From Candidatus Aminicenantota bacterium (GTDB taxonomy: Bacteria; Acidobacteriota; UBA4820; DSQY01), in assembly GCA_027365515.1 (NCBI GenBank), contig DAHXMK010000117.1, positions 1 to 13,366 on the forward strand: a DNA stretch of 13,366 nucleotides, written 5' to 3'. Every line of letters begins with the position of its first letter. Position 1 is the stretch's first letter. The position numbers and the translations under genes are program-made. Under the pieces are notes generated by a model. That model was not told the origin of the DNA and ran no database searches. It worked only from the letters and a program-made list of their open reading frames with translations. Positions 7,228 to 13,366 of this stretch are shown here, piece after piece.

Positions 7228-7335
7228 ATGAAGAGAAGCTACGAAAAGCCGCGGGTCGTCTACCGCGAGAAGATCGAAGCCAGAGCGGGAAGCTGCAACA
7301 AGGCCGACGCAAGCTGTACCGTGGTGGTAAGTTAA
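7228..7335 (+). CDS. 35-residue Cys-containing peptide, RiPP-precursor-like
   Basis: This short gene starts 10 nt after the stop of the 1639-residue protein, behind a perfect Shine-Dalgarno AAGGAGGA (7216-7223), and ends at TAA 7333-7335, 39 bases before a strong terminator. The N-terminal half (MKRSYEKPRVVYREKIEARA) is basic, with a Y5-x-K-P8-x-V10 motif. The C-terminal half (GSCNKADASCTVVVS) holds two cysteines six residues apart (C23, C30) and a Val/Ser tail. There is no signal peptide. A charged leader with a Y-x-x-P word followed by a small Cys/Ser/Thr-rich core is typical of ribosomally made, post-translationally modified peptides, but no maturation enzyme (radical SAM, YcaO, LanM, lasso B/C) is in the window. 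It could also be a metal-binding or regulatory small protein. Coding is well supported by ribosome site, position and terminator; function is inferred. Confidence 0.75.
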   Translation: MKRSYEKPRVVYREKIEARAGSCNKADASCTVVVS

Positions 7336-7374
7336 GAGTCACTGCGGCGTCAAGTTGGCCGAATCATTTTCATG

Positions 7375-7409
7375 GAGGACCGGAATGAAAATTCCGGTCC
7401 TCTTCTTTT
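7375..7409 (+). terminator. Rho-independent terminator of the secreted-protein/peptide operon
   Basis: A perfect 12-bp stem (7375-7386 with 7391-7402, arms GAGGACCGGAAT) is closed by a GAAA tetraloop and followed by TTCTTTT. This is the strongest terminator in the window and closes the two-gene unit. On the other strand it lacks a T tract, so it is a weaker candidate for ending the tRNA transcript. Confidence 0.93.
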
Positions 7410-7426
7410 GCGGGATAGACTCGTGA

Positions 7427-7504
7427 TGGCGTCCCCAGGGGGATTCGAACCCCCGTCGCCTGCGTGAAAGGCAGGTGTCCTAGGCCGGGCTAGACGATGG
7501 GGAC
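7427..7504 (-). tRNA. tRNA-Glu (UUC)
   Basis: The minus strand folds as a complete cloverleaf: acceptor GTCCCCA/TGGGGAC, T-loop GGTTCGAATCC, and anticodon loop CTTTCAC with anticodon TTC (7466-7468). The discriminator G and an encoded CCA (7427-7429) follow the acceptor stem. It lies 8 bases downstream of tRNA-Lys on the same strand and is probably cotranscribed. Confidence 0.96.
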
Positions 7505-7512
7505 GCGCAATC

Positions 7513-7588
7513 TGGTGGGCCGTATGGGATTCGAACCCATGACTTCCTGCTTAAAAGGCAGATACTCTACCGACTGAGTTAACGGCCC
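7513..7588 (-). tRNA. tRNA-Lys (UUU)
   Basis: A minus-strand cloverleaf with acceptor GGGCCGT/ACGGCCC, the conserved T-loop GGTTCGAATCC and anticodon loop CTTTTAA, giving anticodon TTT (7553-7555). The discriminator A and encoded CCA (7513-7515) are present. It is the promoter-proximal gene of the Lys-Glu tRNA pair. Confidence 0.96.
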
Positions 7589-7609
7589 ATCGGCCCAAAC
7601 CGAGCGCTA

Positions 7610-7637
7610 ATTATAGCGAATACTGGCGAAAAGTCAA
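7610..7637 (-). promoter_or_regulatory. Promoter of the tRNA-Lys/tRNA-Glu pair
   Basis: On the minus strand TTGACT (7632-7637), a 16-base spacer and a perfect TATAAT (7610-7615) lie upstream of tRNA-Lys. Transcription would start near 7603, giving a short 5' extension of about 15 nt for RNase P to remove. Confidence 0.8.
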
Positions 7638-7692
7638 CCGGCGGGGGCTTTCGCCGTACCGCGCTCCGCGCCATGGAGTAACGATATGGAAG

Positions 7693-8616
7693 CTATCCTT
7701 TCTTTCTCTCCGGCGGCCAAATAAGGGAGGATGCGATCGAAACGGCCAGGGCTACGGCGATGACCGAAAGGGCCGCCCATATGGGCACCGGGTAAATGTC
7801 CGCCACCAGCATTTTGACTCCGACGAAAGCGAGGACGAATGCGAGGCCGTAGCTGAGATGGTGAAAGAGGGGCATGAGCCCGGCGAGGGCGAAATACATC
7901 GAGCGAAGGCCAAGAATGGCGAAGATGTTTGACGTATAGACTATGAAGGGGTCCCTGGTGATTGCCAGTACCGCTGGAATGGAATCAACGGCGAAAACGA
8001 GGTCGCTGCTCTCCACTACGAGAAGCACGACGAAGAGCGGCGTCGCCCAAAGCAAGCGCTCCTTTTTGACGAAGAACCTGTCACGGTCGTATTCCTTCGT
8101 GACTCTTGCAAACATTCTGAATATTCTCAACGCGAAGTTCCGCTCGGGGTTTACCTCTTCATCGCTTCTAAAAGCCATCTTGAGGCCAGTGAAAACGAGG
8201 AAGGCTCCGAAAACGTAACCGATCCAATGAAACGACTGCAGCAACGCCACGCCCATGACGATGAAAAGCCCTCTCAAGATCAGAGCGCCTATAATGCCCC
8301 AGAAAAGCGCCTTATGCTGATACTCCCTCGGGACCCTGAAGTATCCGAAGATGACCAGAAAGACGAAGAGGTTGTCCACCGAAAGCGACAACTCGACCAA
8401 GTACCCGGCCGAGAACTCGGCCGCCGGCGTTGAGCCGTGCCATAAGTAAATCCCGGCCGCGAAGGCTCCGGCGGCGCATATCCAGATCGCGCTCCTGGCC
8501 AGCGCCTGCCTCAACGTAAGCACGGCTGGGCGGCGGTCGAGCACGCCGAGGTCCAACGCCATCAGGATGACGATGACCACGCCGAAAAGTACCCAGGCGA
8601 GCGCCTGTCCCTCCAT
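7693..8616 (-). CDS. TerC/Alx-family integral membrane protein
   Basis: A 307-residue polytopic membrane protein of the TerC/Alx family, which has been linked to metal-ion (notably manganese) homeostasis and tellurite resistance. The two signature blocks are present: ELSLSVDNLFVF (75-86) and VESSDLVFAVDSIPA (201-215), whose acidic residues E75, D81, E202, D205 and D211 are the expected intramembrane metal-binding positions. Eight or more hydrophobic segments are visible, with a charged cytoplasmic stretch at about 150-187 and a short PPERKKG tail. ATG 8614-8616 is preferred because GGGAGGT lies 4-5 nt upstream and the family begins here. The frame stays open to 8913, but that part is antisense to the ABC ATPase and has no family similarity. 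No yybP-ykoY-type leader fits in the short upstream gap. It is divergent from the ABC operon, with 73 bases between the starts. Confidence 0.93.
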   Translation of the reverse strand: MEGQALAWVLFGVVIVILMALDLGVLDRRPAVLTLRQALARSAIWICAAGAFAAGIYLWHGSTPAAEFSAGYLVELSLSVDNLFVFLVIFGYFRVPREYQHKALFWGIIGALILRGLFIVMGVALLQSFHWIGYVFGAFLVFTGLKMAFRSDEEVNPERNFALRIFRMFARVTKEYDRDRFFVKKERLLWATPLFVVLLVVESSDLVFAVDSIPAVLAITRDPFIVYTSNIFAILGLRSMYFALAGLMPLFHHLSYGLAFVLAFVGVKMLVADIYPVPIWAALSVIAVALAVSIASSLIWPPERKKG

Positions 8617-8631
8617 CGGACCTCCCTCTTG

Positions 8632-8660
8632 ATTGTAGCACGCCGCTGATGGAAGAAACC
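8632..8660 (-). promoter_or_regulatory. Weak candidate promoter for the TerC-family gene
   Basis: A minus-strand TACAAT (8632-8637) would give a leader of only about 10 nt carrying the ribosome site. The hexamer 17 bases upstream (GGTTTC on the minus strand) is a poor -35, so an activator or a different promoter is possible. Confidence 0.35.
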
Positions 8661-8677
8661 TTTGTCTCCCATTGCCG

Positions 8678-8683
8678 TATAAT
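8678..8683 (+). promoter_or_regulatory. -10 element 6 nt before the ABC ATPase ATG (leaderless start)
   Basis: A perfect TATAAT at 8678-8683 lies only 6 bases before ATG 8690, so transcription would begin at or next to the A of the start codon. No Shine-Dalgarno precedes the ATG, which fits a leaderless mRNA. The -35 region (GAAACC, 8655-8660, 17-base spacing) is weak. Confidence 0.5.
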
Positions 8684-8689
8684 CGGCTC

Positions 8690-9625
8690 ATGCTGGAGGG
8701 GTGCGGCTTAAACAAGTCGTATGGAACATTGAAGGCCGCCGAGGGGATATCGCTGTCGCTCGTTCCCGGCCAGATACTGGGCCTTCTGGGCCCGAACGGC
8801 GCCGGCAAAACCACGACCGTCTCGATGCTGGCCGGGCTCATGGCCCCCGATTCCGGAGAAGTGCTGGTGGACGGCCGGCCCATGAAAGGCGACTCCGATC
8901 CGGCGAAAGCCATGATCGGTCTCGTTCCTCAGGAGCTCGCTCTCGTAGACGAACTCTCGGCCGGAGACAATCTGGCTTTCTTCGGCGCCCTCTACGGGAT
9001 GCGGGGAAAGAAGCTCCGGGAGGCGGTGGAGAAGGCGCTGGGATTCGTGGGGCTTGAAGAGCGATCAAAGGACCGCGTCTCTTCTTTCAGCGGCGGGATG
9101 AAACGGAGGCTCAACCTGGCGGCGTCGCTTCTGCACGACCCGCCGGTATTGCTGCTGGACGAGCCGACGGTGGGAGTTGACCCGCAGAGCCGCAACGCGA
9201 TCTTCGACAACCTCGGCGCGCTCAAGGAGCAAGGCAAGGCGATGCTCTATACGACGCACTACATGGAGGAGGCCGAGCGCCTCTGCGACCGCATCCAAAT
9301 CATGGACCACGGCAAGACGATTGCCGAAGGAACGTTACGTGATCTTTCCGCTCTTCTTCCGGCCACGTCGCGCCTGCTTCTGGAACTGAAAGAGCGCGGC
9401 GGCCGCGAGTGGCTGCCGGAGCTGCTGAAGCTTCCAGGCGTCCAGTCGGCGTCGGAAGAGGAGGGCACGCTGTCAGTCACGCTGCGCGACCTGCCGACGG
9501 GAGCTCCAGAGGTGCTGGCCTGGCTCTCATCGAAAGGCGTGGCCTACACGCACATGTCAAGCGAGCGCGCCGGCCTTGAAGAGGTCTTTCTCGCCCTCAC
9601 AGGAAAGGGGCTTAGGGATTCATGA
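8690..9625 (+). CDS. ABC transporter ATP-binding protein (ABC-2 exporter type)
   Basis: A 311-residue cytoplasmic ATPase expected to power the membrane partner encoded next. It has Walker A GPNGAGKTT (34-42), Q-loop Q81, signature SFSGGMKRR (132-140), Walker B VLLLDEPT (153-160) and H-loop H190, so all catalytic elements are intact. The C-terminal 100 residues form the accessory domain typical of DrrA/CcmA/NatA-like proteins paired with ABC-2 permeases. The start MLEGCGLNKSYG matches where family members normally begin; the frame can be extended to a TTG at 8672, but that codon precedes the TATAAT and has no ribosome site. The stop overlaps the permease start as ATGA, implying translational coupling. 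Substrate unknown: drug, lipid, peptide and sodium exporters all share this form. Confidence 0.93.
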   Translation: MLEGCGLNKSYGTLKAAEGISLSLVPGQILGLLGPNGAGKTTTVSMLAGLMAPDSGEVLVDGRPMKGDSDPAKAMIGLVPQELALVDELSAGDNLAFFGALYGMRGKKLREAVEKALGFVGLEERSKDRVSSFSGGMKRRLNLAASLLHDPPVLLLDEPTVGVDPQSRNAIFDNLGALKEQGKAMLYTTHYMEEAERLCDRIQIMDHGKTIAEGTLRDLSALLPATSRLLLELKERGGREWLPELLKLPGVQSASEEEGTLSVTLRDLPTGAPEVLAWLSSKGVAYTHMSSERAGLEEVFLALTGKGLRDS

Positions 9626-10920
9626 GCCTTCAAGCCGCCTTAGCCATCGCAGCCAAGGACGTCAAGATATTTTTCAATGACAGGCGGGCTCTCCTTTTCA
9701 CCCTGGCCGCGCCGATTGTGATCGCCACTTTCTTTGGATTTCTCTCTTCTGGAGGCGGATCCGGAGAGAAGGTGAAAATCCCGGTTCTCGTCGTGGACGA
9801 GGACGGAAGCTCCGTCAGCAAGTCAATATTTGACGGGCTATTGAAGGACGAGGCGCTAGGCTGTGGCGCCTCTACCGAAACCGGGGCGAGGGAGGCCGTC
9901 CGGAAAGGCAAGGCCACGGTGGGCATTATCATTCCCAAAGGCTTCGGCGACGCCTCGGCGAAGGCCCTCTTCGGCGGAGAGAAGCGCCCCGAGCTGATCC
10001 TCCTGTACGACCCGTCCCACTGGGGCGAAATGGGGATGGTCCGCGGGCTTTTGACACAGCATGTCATGGAGGCGGTCAGCCGCGAGGCTTTCAACGGCGC
10101 GGCGGGGCGCAAGGCGATCAAGGATTCGCTGGCTTCCGTCGCGACCTCAACGACCCTGAAGCCAGAGGATAAGTCGGCTCTTACGAAGATGCTCAAGAGC
10201 GTCGCGAATTGGCAGGAGAGGCTCGAAGCGACTCAGGGCAATGAGAGCCAAGAGGCGCGCGGGCTTGGCATTCCCTTTGACGCGAAAGAAGAGGCTGTCA
10301 CCTCGGGAAGCGGCGTCGCCTATAACGGCTACGCCCACTCCTTCGCCGGCATGGCGATACAGTTCATTCTTTTTGCCGCCATTGACCTCGGAGCTGGCGT
10401 CCTGCTCGAACGCCAGCGTGGGTTATGGAAGCGCCTTAGGTCCGCCCCCGTCTCCCGCTTCACGTTGCTCGTGGGAAAGGCGTTGAGCGGCGCCGCCATC
10501 TCGCTCTTCTGCCTGGCGGGGACGTTCGGCTTCGCGATGATCTTCCTCAAAGTGCGGATTCACGGCAGCGCCATAGGTTTCGCGGCCATCTGCCTCTGCT
10601 CGGCAGTCATGGCCGCCTCCTTCGGCCTGATGATTGCCGCGCTCGGCCGCACGCAGGCGGCGACGCGAGGCATCTCCGCGCTCGCGGTGCTGATGCTCGC
10701 GATGCTGGGCGGGGGTTGGGTACCTTCCTTCATCTTTCCCGCGTGGATGCAGCGCGTCACGCTCATCATTCCGACCCGATGGGCCATTGACGGGCTGGAC
10801 GGAGTTACGTGGCGCGGCCTCGGGCTCGGCTACGCGCTTCAGTGCGCCGCGGTGGTTCTTCTCTTCGCCGTGCTCTTCGGGCTTGTCGCCCTCTGGCGCT
10901 TCCGCTGGGAAGAGGAATGA
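9622..10920 (+). CDS. ABC-2 type transporter permease
   Basis: A 432-residue membrane partner of the preceding ATPase. A first membrane segment at about 22-42 is followed by a large outside domain (about 45-238) with the common LVVDEDGSSVSKSI stretch (56-69) of ABC2_membrane_3-type permeases. Five further membrane segments follow at about 241-262, 283-308, 316-342, 348-370 and 401-426. The basic coupling loop ERQRGLWKRLRSAPVS (263-278) and the IIPTRWAIDGL segment (382-392) are typical of the family. A single polypeptide of this size suggests a homodimer working with two copies of the ATPase. The ATGA overlap means the two genes are cotranscribed. Substrate not determinable; no regulator or periplasmic adaptor gene is adjacent. 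Confidence 0.92.
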   Translation: MSLQAALAIAAKDVKIFFNDRRALLFTLAAPIVIATFFGFLSSGGGSGEKVKIPVLVVDEDGSSVSKSIFDGLLKDEALGCGASTETGAREAVRKGKATVGIIIPKGFGDASAKALFGGEKRPELILLYDPSHWGEMGMVRGLLTQHVMEAVSREAFNGAAGRKAIKDSLASVATSTTLKPEDKSALTKMLKSVANWQERLEATQGNESQEARGLGIPFDAKEEAVTSGSGVAYNGYAHSFAGMAIQFILFAAIDLGAGVLLERQRGLWKRLRSAPVSRFTLLVGKALSGAAISLFCLAGTFGFAMIFLKVRIHGSAIGFAAICLCSAVMAASFGLMIAALGRTQAATRGISALAVLMLAMLGGGWVPSFIFPAWMQRVTLIIPTRWAIDGLDGVTWRGLGLGYALQCAAVVLLFAVLFGLVALWRFRWEEE

Positions 10921-11003
10921 AGCAACGCCAGACAAGAAATGCACTCCTCTTGGCGTCCTTACCGTTACCCTAAGCGTGACGTGACGAGAAGCGTTCCCGC
11001 GTG

Positions 11004-11033
11004 TTTCCGGCCATTGGCCGTTCGGGTTATACT
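11004..11033 (+). promoter_or_regulatory. Candidate promoter of the MFS gene with internal operator-like palindrome
   Basis: A -10-like TATACT (11028-11033) is preceded at 18 bases by a weak -35, TTTCCG (11004-11009). Between them lies a perfect 6+1+6 palindrome, CGGCCA-T-TGGCCG (11008-11020). A dyad in the spacer is a classic repressor position, and drug efflux genes are often repressed this way, so a TetR- or MarR-type operator is plausible. No regulator gene is nearby. Confidence 0.45.
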
Positions 11034-11072
11034 ACAGCGCCGCGGGCAAGCTGGCCGACGTGATGGGAGAGA

Positions 11073-12269
11073 ATGGGCAAGGAGAACAGAAAAACCACTC
11101 TGCTGATCGTCTTCCTGGTGGTCTTTATTGACCTGATGGGTTTCGGCATCGTCATACCTCTCCTCCCCATCTATGCCGAGCGCTATAAACCTTCCCCCAT
11201 GGCCTTTGGCCTGTTGATGGCCTCCTACTCGCTCGTCCAATTTTTGTTCGCGCCGATCCTGGGAAGAATGTCCGACCGCTTCGGAAGACGGCCGATAGTC
11301 CTGGTAAGCCTTTGCGGTACTGTGGCCGGGTATCTCCTTTTCGGGCTTCAGCATACGCTGGCGCTGCTGTTCGTCTCGCGGATAGTCGGCGGCATGACCG
11401 GAGCGAACGTCTCGACCGCCCAGGCCGTGATCGCCGACATAACTGAGCCGAGCGAGAGGGCAAGGGGCATGGGCCTCATAGGCGCCGCGTTCGGCCTCGG
11501 CTTCATCCTTGGCCCGGCGATCGGGGGGCTGACGGTCCGACTCGGCGACGGGGCGCCAGGGTTCTTCGCCGCAGGGCTCTCATTCACGGCGCTCCTGCTC
11601 GCCGTGTGGAAACTCCCGGAAACCTGGCCCGAAGAGCGCAGAACGAGCGATGGGGGACGGCCGCGCGGCTGGTTCTCCCTGGGAAGCCTTGAAAAGGCGC
11701 TGGCGCACCCGCAGGTGGGGCTTTTGATGGTGATGTTCTTTCTCGCCACGTTCGCTTTTTCAAATTTTGAATCAACCTTCGCCCTCTTCCTGGAGAGGAG
11801 GATGAAGCTGGACACGGTCCACGTCACCTACCTTTTCGTCTTCGTCGGCGTTCTAGCGGCCATCGTGCAGGGCGGTCTGGTCGGAAGAATGGTCAAGAGG
11901 TTCGGCGAGCGGAACTTGATTCTGGCCGGGGGCATTTTGCTCATTCCGGGCTACCTGGCCCTTATTTGGACCCACTCCCTCTTCCACCTGATGCTCTCGC
12001 TGCCCCTTCTGGCCCTTGGCGCGGGATTTACCACGCCCGCTCTTTCGTCCCTGGTCTCGCGCCTTTCCACCGCCAGCGAGCAGGGCGGAATTCTAGGCCT
12101 CTTCCAATCCATGGCTTCGCTTGCCCGCATCACCGGACCCTTCTGGGGCGTCTTCGCCTTCCGGCAAATGGGCACCCCGGTTCCATACTGGACCGCTTTC
12201 TTTGCCGCTTCCGCTTTCACGCTCCTTGCCATCATCGTCGCAAGCAAAGAGCGCCTGGCCGCAAAATAG
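11073..12269 (+). CDS. MFS efflux transporter, DHA1/TetA-like
   Basis: A 398-residue twelve-helix major facilitator that probably exports a small hydrophobic compound by proton antiport. It shows motif D1-like FIDLMGFGIVIPLLP (18-32), motif A GRMSDRFGRRPIV (64-76) in loop 2-3, a conserved R103 in helix 4, and the antiporter motif C GAAFGLGFILGPAIGG (137-152) in helix 5. These mark the TetA/TCR-like drug:H+ antiporter subfamily, and length is typical. A GGGAGAG ribosome site (11065-11071) sits immediately before the ATG, rather close. The gene is separated from the ABC operon by 152 bases and has its own putative promoter, so it is probably transcribed independently. Resistance to a particular drug cannot be assigned from sequence. 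Confidence 0.93.
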   Translation: MGKENRKTTLLIVFLVVFIDLMGFGIVIPLLPIYAERYKPSPMAFGLLMASYSLVQFLFAPILGRMSDRFGRRPIVLVSLCGTVAGYLLFGLQHTLALLFVSRIVGGMTGANVSTAQAVIADITEPSERARGMGLIGAAFGLGFILGPAIGGLTVRLGDGAPGFFAAGLSFTALLLAVWKLPETWPEERRTSDGGRPRGWFSLGSLEKALAHPQVGLLMVMFFLATFAFSNFESTFALFLERRMKLDTVHVTYLFVFVGVLAAIVQGGLVGRMVKRFGERNLILAGGILLIPGYLALIWTHSLFHLMLSLPLLALGAGFTTPALSSLVSRLSTASEQGGILGLFQSMASLARITGPFWGVFAFRQMGTPVPYWTAFFAASAFTLLAIIVASKERLAAK

Positions 12270-12344
12270 TATTCTTCGCGGGCAATTTCTCCGCGGAACC
12301 GGGTTGCCGCTGGCGGCTCCGGCGGCGGAACATCCGGTTCGCGC

Positions 12345-12370
12345 AAAAAAAAGGCGGGCCGAAGCCCGCC
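12345..12370 (-). terminator. Rho-independent terminator of the right-hand secreted protein gene
   Basis: On the minus strand a 7-bp stem GGCGGGC/GCCCGCC (12353-12359 with 12364-12370) closed by a TTCG tetraloop is followed by eight T residues (12352-12345), 29 bases after the gene's stop. It faces the converging MFS gene, but on the plus strand it has no T tract. Confidence 0.93.
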
Positions 12371-12399
12371 TCCATTAGCACTCGGTGGGAAAAATATTT

Positions 12400-13366
12400 C
12401 TATTGCCCGCAGGTGTTGACCAGGCTCTTGGTGGTGGCGCAGGCTCCTGTGGCGCCCTGCGATGATCCTCCAGTGCCCGGGCCGGTACGCTCCTGGCTGC
12501 TGTTCTTCCCCCAGGAGCCTTCGGTCGTTGCTCCATCAGTTGCAACTACGAGCCACCATAGATACGATGAGCCTCCGGGTACCGCAGGCACGCCAGTCCA
12601 TGAGTAACTTCCAGATGAACCTATTGAACACTGTACTCCCGTCAAGCCGTAGGTACCGGAATAGCTGGTGGGGAGCTGCGCGCTGCCGCCATAGACGATT
12701 TCATATTGCGTGCCAGCGCATGAATTGTCCCACGTCACAGAAATCTGGCTGCCGTCCACCGCGGCCCTAGTCCCTTTCATTGCCGTTCCGCTGATTCCGT
12801 TTTGAACTCCCGGCGGGCCGGAGACCGTCGTGCAGGTGCCCATCGTCTGGGCGTTGCTGATGACCACGGTGTCAACGTACCAGCCGGTCGAGGCGTTTGA
12901 GTCGTCGTTACCCTCGTGCCAGCGAATTTGGACCGTCTTGTTCAACATGTTGGCGTCGCCGTGAAGATTGACAACCACCTGGGTCATCGTGCCGACGGTT
13001 CCGCCCGACCAGGCCGTCTCGTTGCCGATGGGGTTCGAGTAGGTGGTTGGGATCACGGTCGAGGGCGCTCCCAAGGTGTAATCGGCCACGGGCACCATCG
13101 TCCAGGTGGACCCGCCGTTCGTCGAGTACTCAAGGGTGCCGCCGTCGTAGCCGGACTCGAAGGCGTAAGTGTGGTAGAAGCTCAACGTCGTCGTGGCGCC
13201 CACGCCGAAGGAGGGGCTGACGAGAACCATGTCGGAGACGGTGGCGATATCCTGGGCGTACCAGGAGTGCGTCCCGTCGTGGTGCTGGGCCGTGGACCAG
13301 GTCCAATTGGTCGTTCCGGTGACGGCGCTGTGCGTCCACCCCGCCAGGTCGAAGCCGCCGCCCGAC
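12400..13366 (-). CDS. C-terminal part of a second secreted multidomain protein (start beyond window)
   Basis: The minus-strand frame is open from the window edge to TAG at 12400-12402, giving the last 321 residues. Residues 1-180 form a MAM/choice-of-anchor J-like jelly roll, with the Trp/His-rich WTWSTAQHHDGTHSWYAQD, LVSPSF, TLEYSTNGGSTW and a closing GWYVDTVVISN strand. This module often follows the catalytic domain of secreted S8, M6 or M36 peptidases, but the N-terminal part is not visible. Residues 185-321 are a C-terminal module clearly homologous to that of the 1639-residue protein: TWD..C..T.YEIVYG, CSIGSSGSYSW, LWWLVV, EGSWGK (12505-12522) and a CATTKSLVNTCG tail. A methionine at 13230 is internal to the jelly roll and is not the start. 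The product is presumably exported. Confidence 0.85.
   Translation of the reverse strand, partial: SGGGFDLAGWTHSAVTGTTNWTWSTAQHHDGTHSWYAQDIATVSDMVLVSPSFGVGATTTLSFYHTYAFESGYDGGTLEYSTNGGSTWTMVPVADYTLGAPSTVIPTTYSNPIGNETAWSGGTVGTMTQVVVNLHGDANMLNKTVQIRWHEGNDDSNASTGWYVDTVVISNAQTMGTCTTVSGPPGVQNGISGTAMKGTRAAVDGSQISVTWDNSCAGTQYEIVYGGSAQLPTSYSGTYGLTGVQCSIGSSGSYSWTGVPAVPGGSSYLWWLVVATDGATTEGSWGKNSSQERTGPGTGGSSQGATGACATTKSLVNTCGQ

Noticed and set aside
7228..7335. Lasso peptide precursor
   Set aside because: A Y-x-x-P word is present and an Asp lies seven residues from a Gly, but the usual Thr at the penultimate leader position is missing and no lasso protease or cyclase gene is nearby.
7427..7588. tRNA genes as an integration site for a mobile element
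   Set aside because: No integrase, no duplicated tRNA end and no atypical cargo were seen on either side.
8617..8913. 99-residue N-terminal extension of the TerC-family protein
   Set aside because: It is antisense to the ABC ATPase coding region; ATG 8616 has a good ribosome site and fits family length.
10921..10960. Terminator after the ABC permease gene
   Set aside because: ACGCCA and TTGGCGT can pair loosely, but the stem is interrupted and no T tract follows.
12297..12340. Terminator of the MFS gene
   Set aside because: GAACCGG/CCGGTTC can pair across a GC-rich loop, but it is followed by GCGC and A residues rather than T residues, so it is not a convincing plus-strand terminator.
1..13366. 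CRISPR array, insertion sequence, toxin-antitoxin or phage-defence genes
   Set aside because: No regularly spaced repeats, transposase motifs, terminal inverted repeats, nuclease or antitoxin genes were found on either strand.

Overview
The window comes from a high-GC (roughly 60%) bacterial chromosome, probably Gram-negative-type and probably from a poorly cultured lineage. The signs are compact gene spacing, classical Shine-Dalgarno sites, sigma70-like promoters, tRNAs with encoded CCA ends, and large secreted multidomain proteins built from beta-propellers, carboxypeptidase-regulatory-like domains, PKD and choice-of-anchor J-type modules. Such proteins occur in Acidobacteriota, Chloroflexota, deltaproteobacterial groups and candidate phyla, so the phylum cannot be fixed from sequence alone. 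No phage, insertion sequence, CRISPR array or plasmid functions were seen.

Layout. Positions 1-252 hold the 3' end of an unrecognised gene, followed by a short repeat-like stretch (301-358). On the minus strand, 488-1756 is ATP sulfurylase (sat) with its own terminator. Positions 2102-7409 form a self-contained plus-strand unit: a near-consensus promoter, a leader of about 160 nt with several stem-loops, a 1639-residue secreted multidomain protein, a 35-residue Cys-containing peptide 10 nt downstream, and a perfect 12-bp terminator hairpin. The small peptide was found by eye. It has a basic N-terminal half with a Y-x-K-P motif and a C-terminal half with two cysteines, which resembles a ribosomally made, modified peptide (RiPP) precursor. 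No modifying enzyme is in the window.

Next come two minus-strand tRNA genes (Lys-UUU then Glu-UUC in transcription order) with a strong promoter. A TerC-family membrane protein (minus) is divergent from a two-gene ABC-2 exporter operon (plus; ATPase and permease overlap by ATGA). A DHA1/TetA-like MFS efflux gene (plus) has a perfect 6+1+6 palindrome inside its putative promoter. The right edge holds the C-terminal 321 residues of a second secreted protein (minus), ending in a UUCG-loop terminator.

The two secreted proteins, on opposite strands, end in a visibly homologous C-terminal module of about 130 residues with the shared motif EGSWGK and a Cys-containing tail. This suggests a lineage-specific family of exported proteins. 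The most unusual element is the operon pairing the giant secreted protein with the 35-residue peptide, together with its structured leader.
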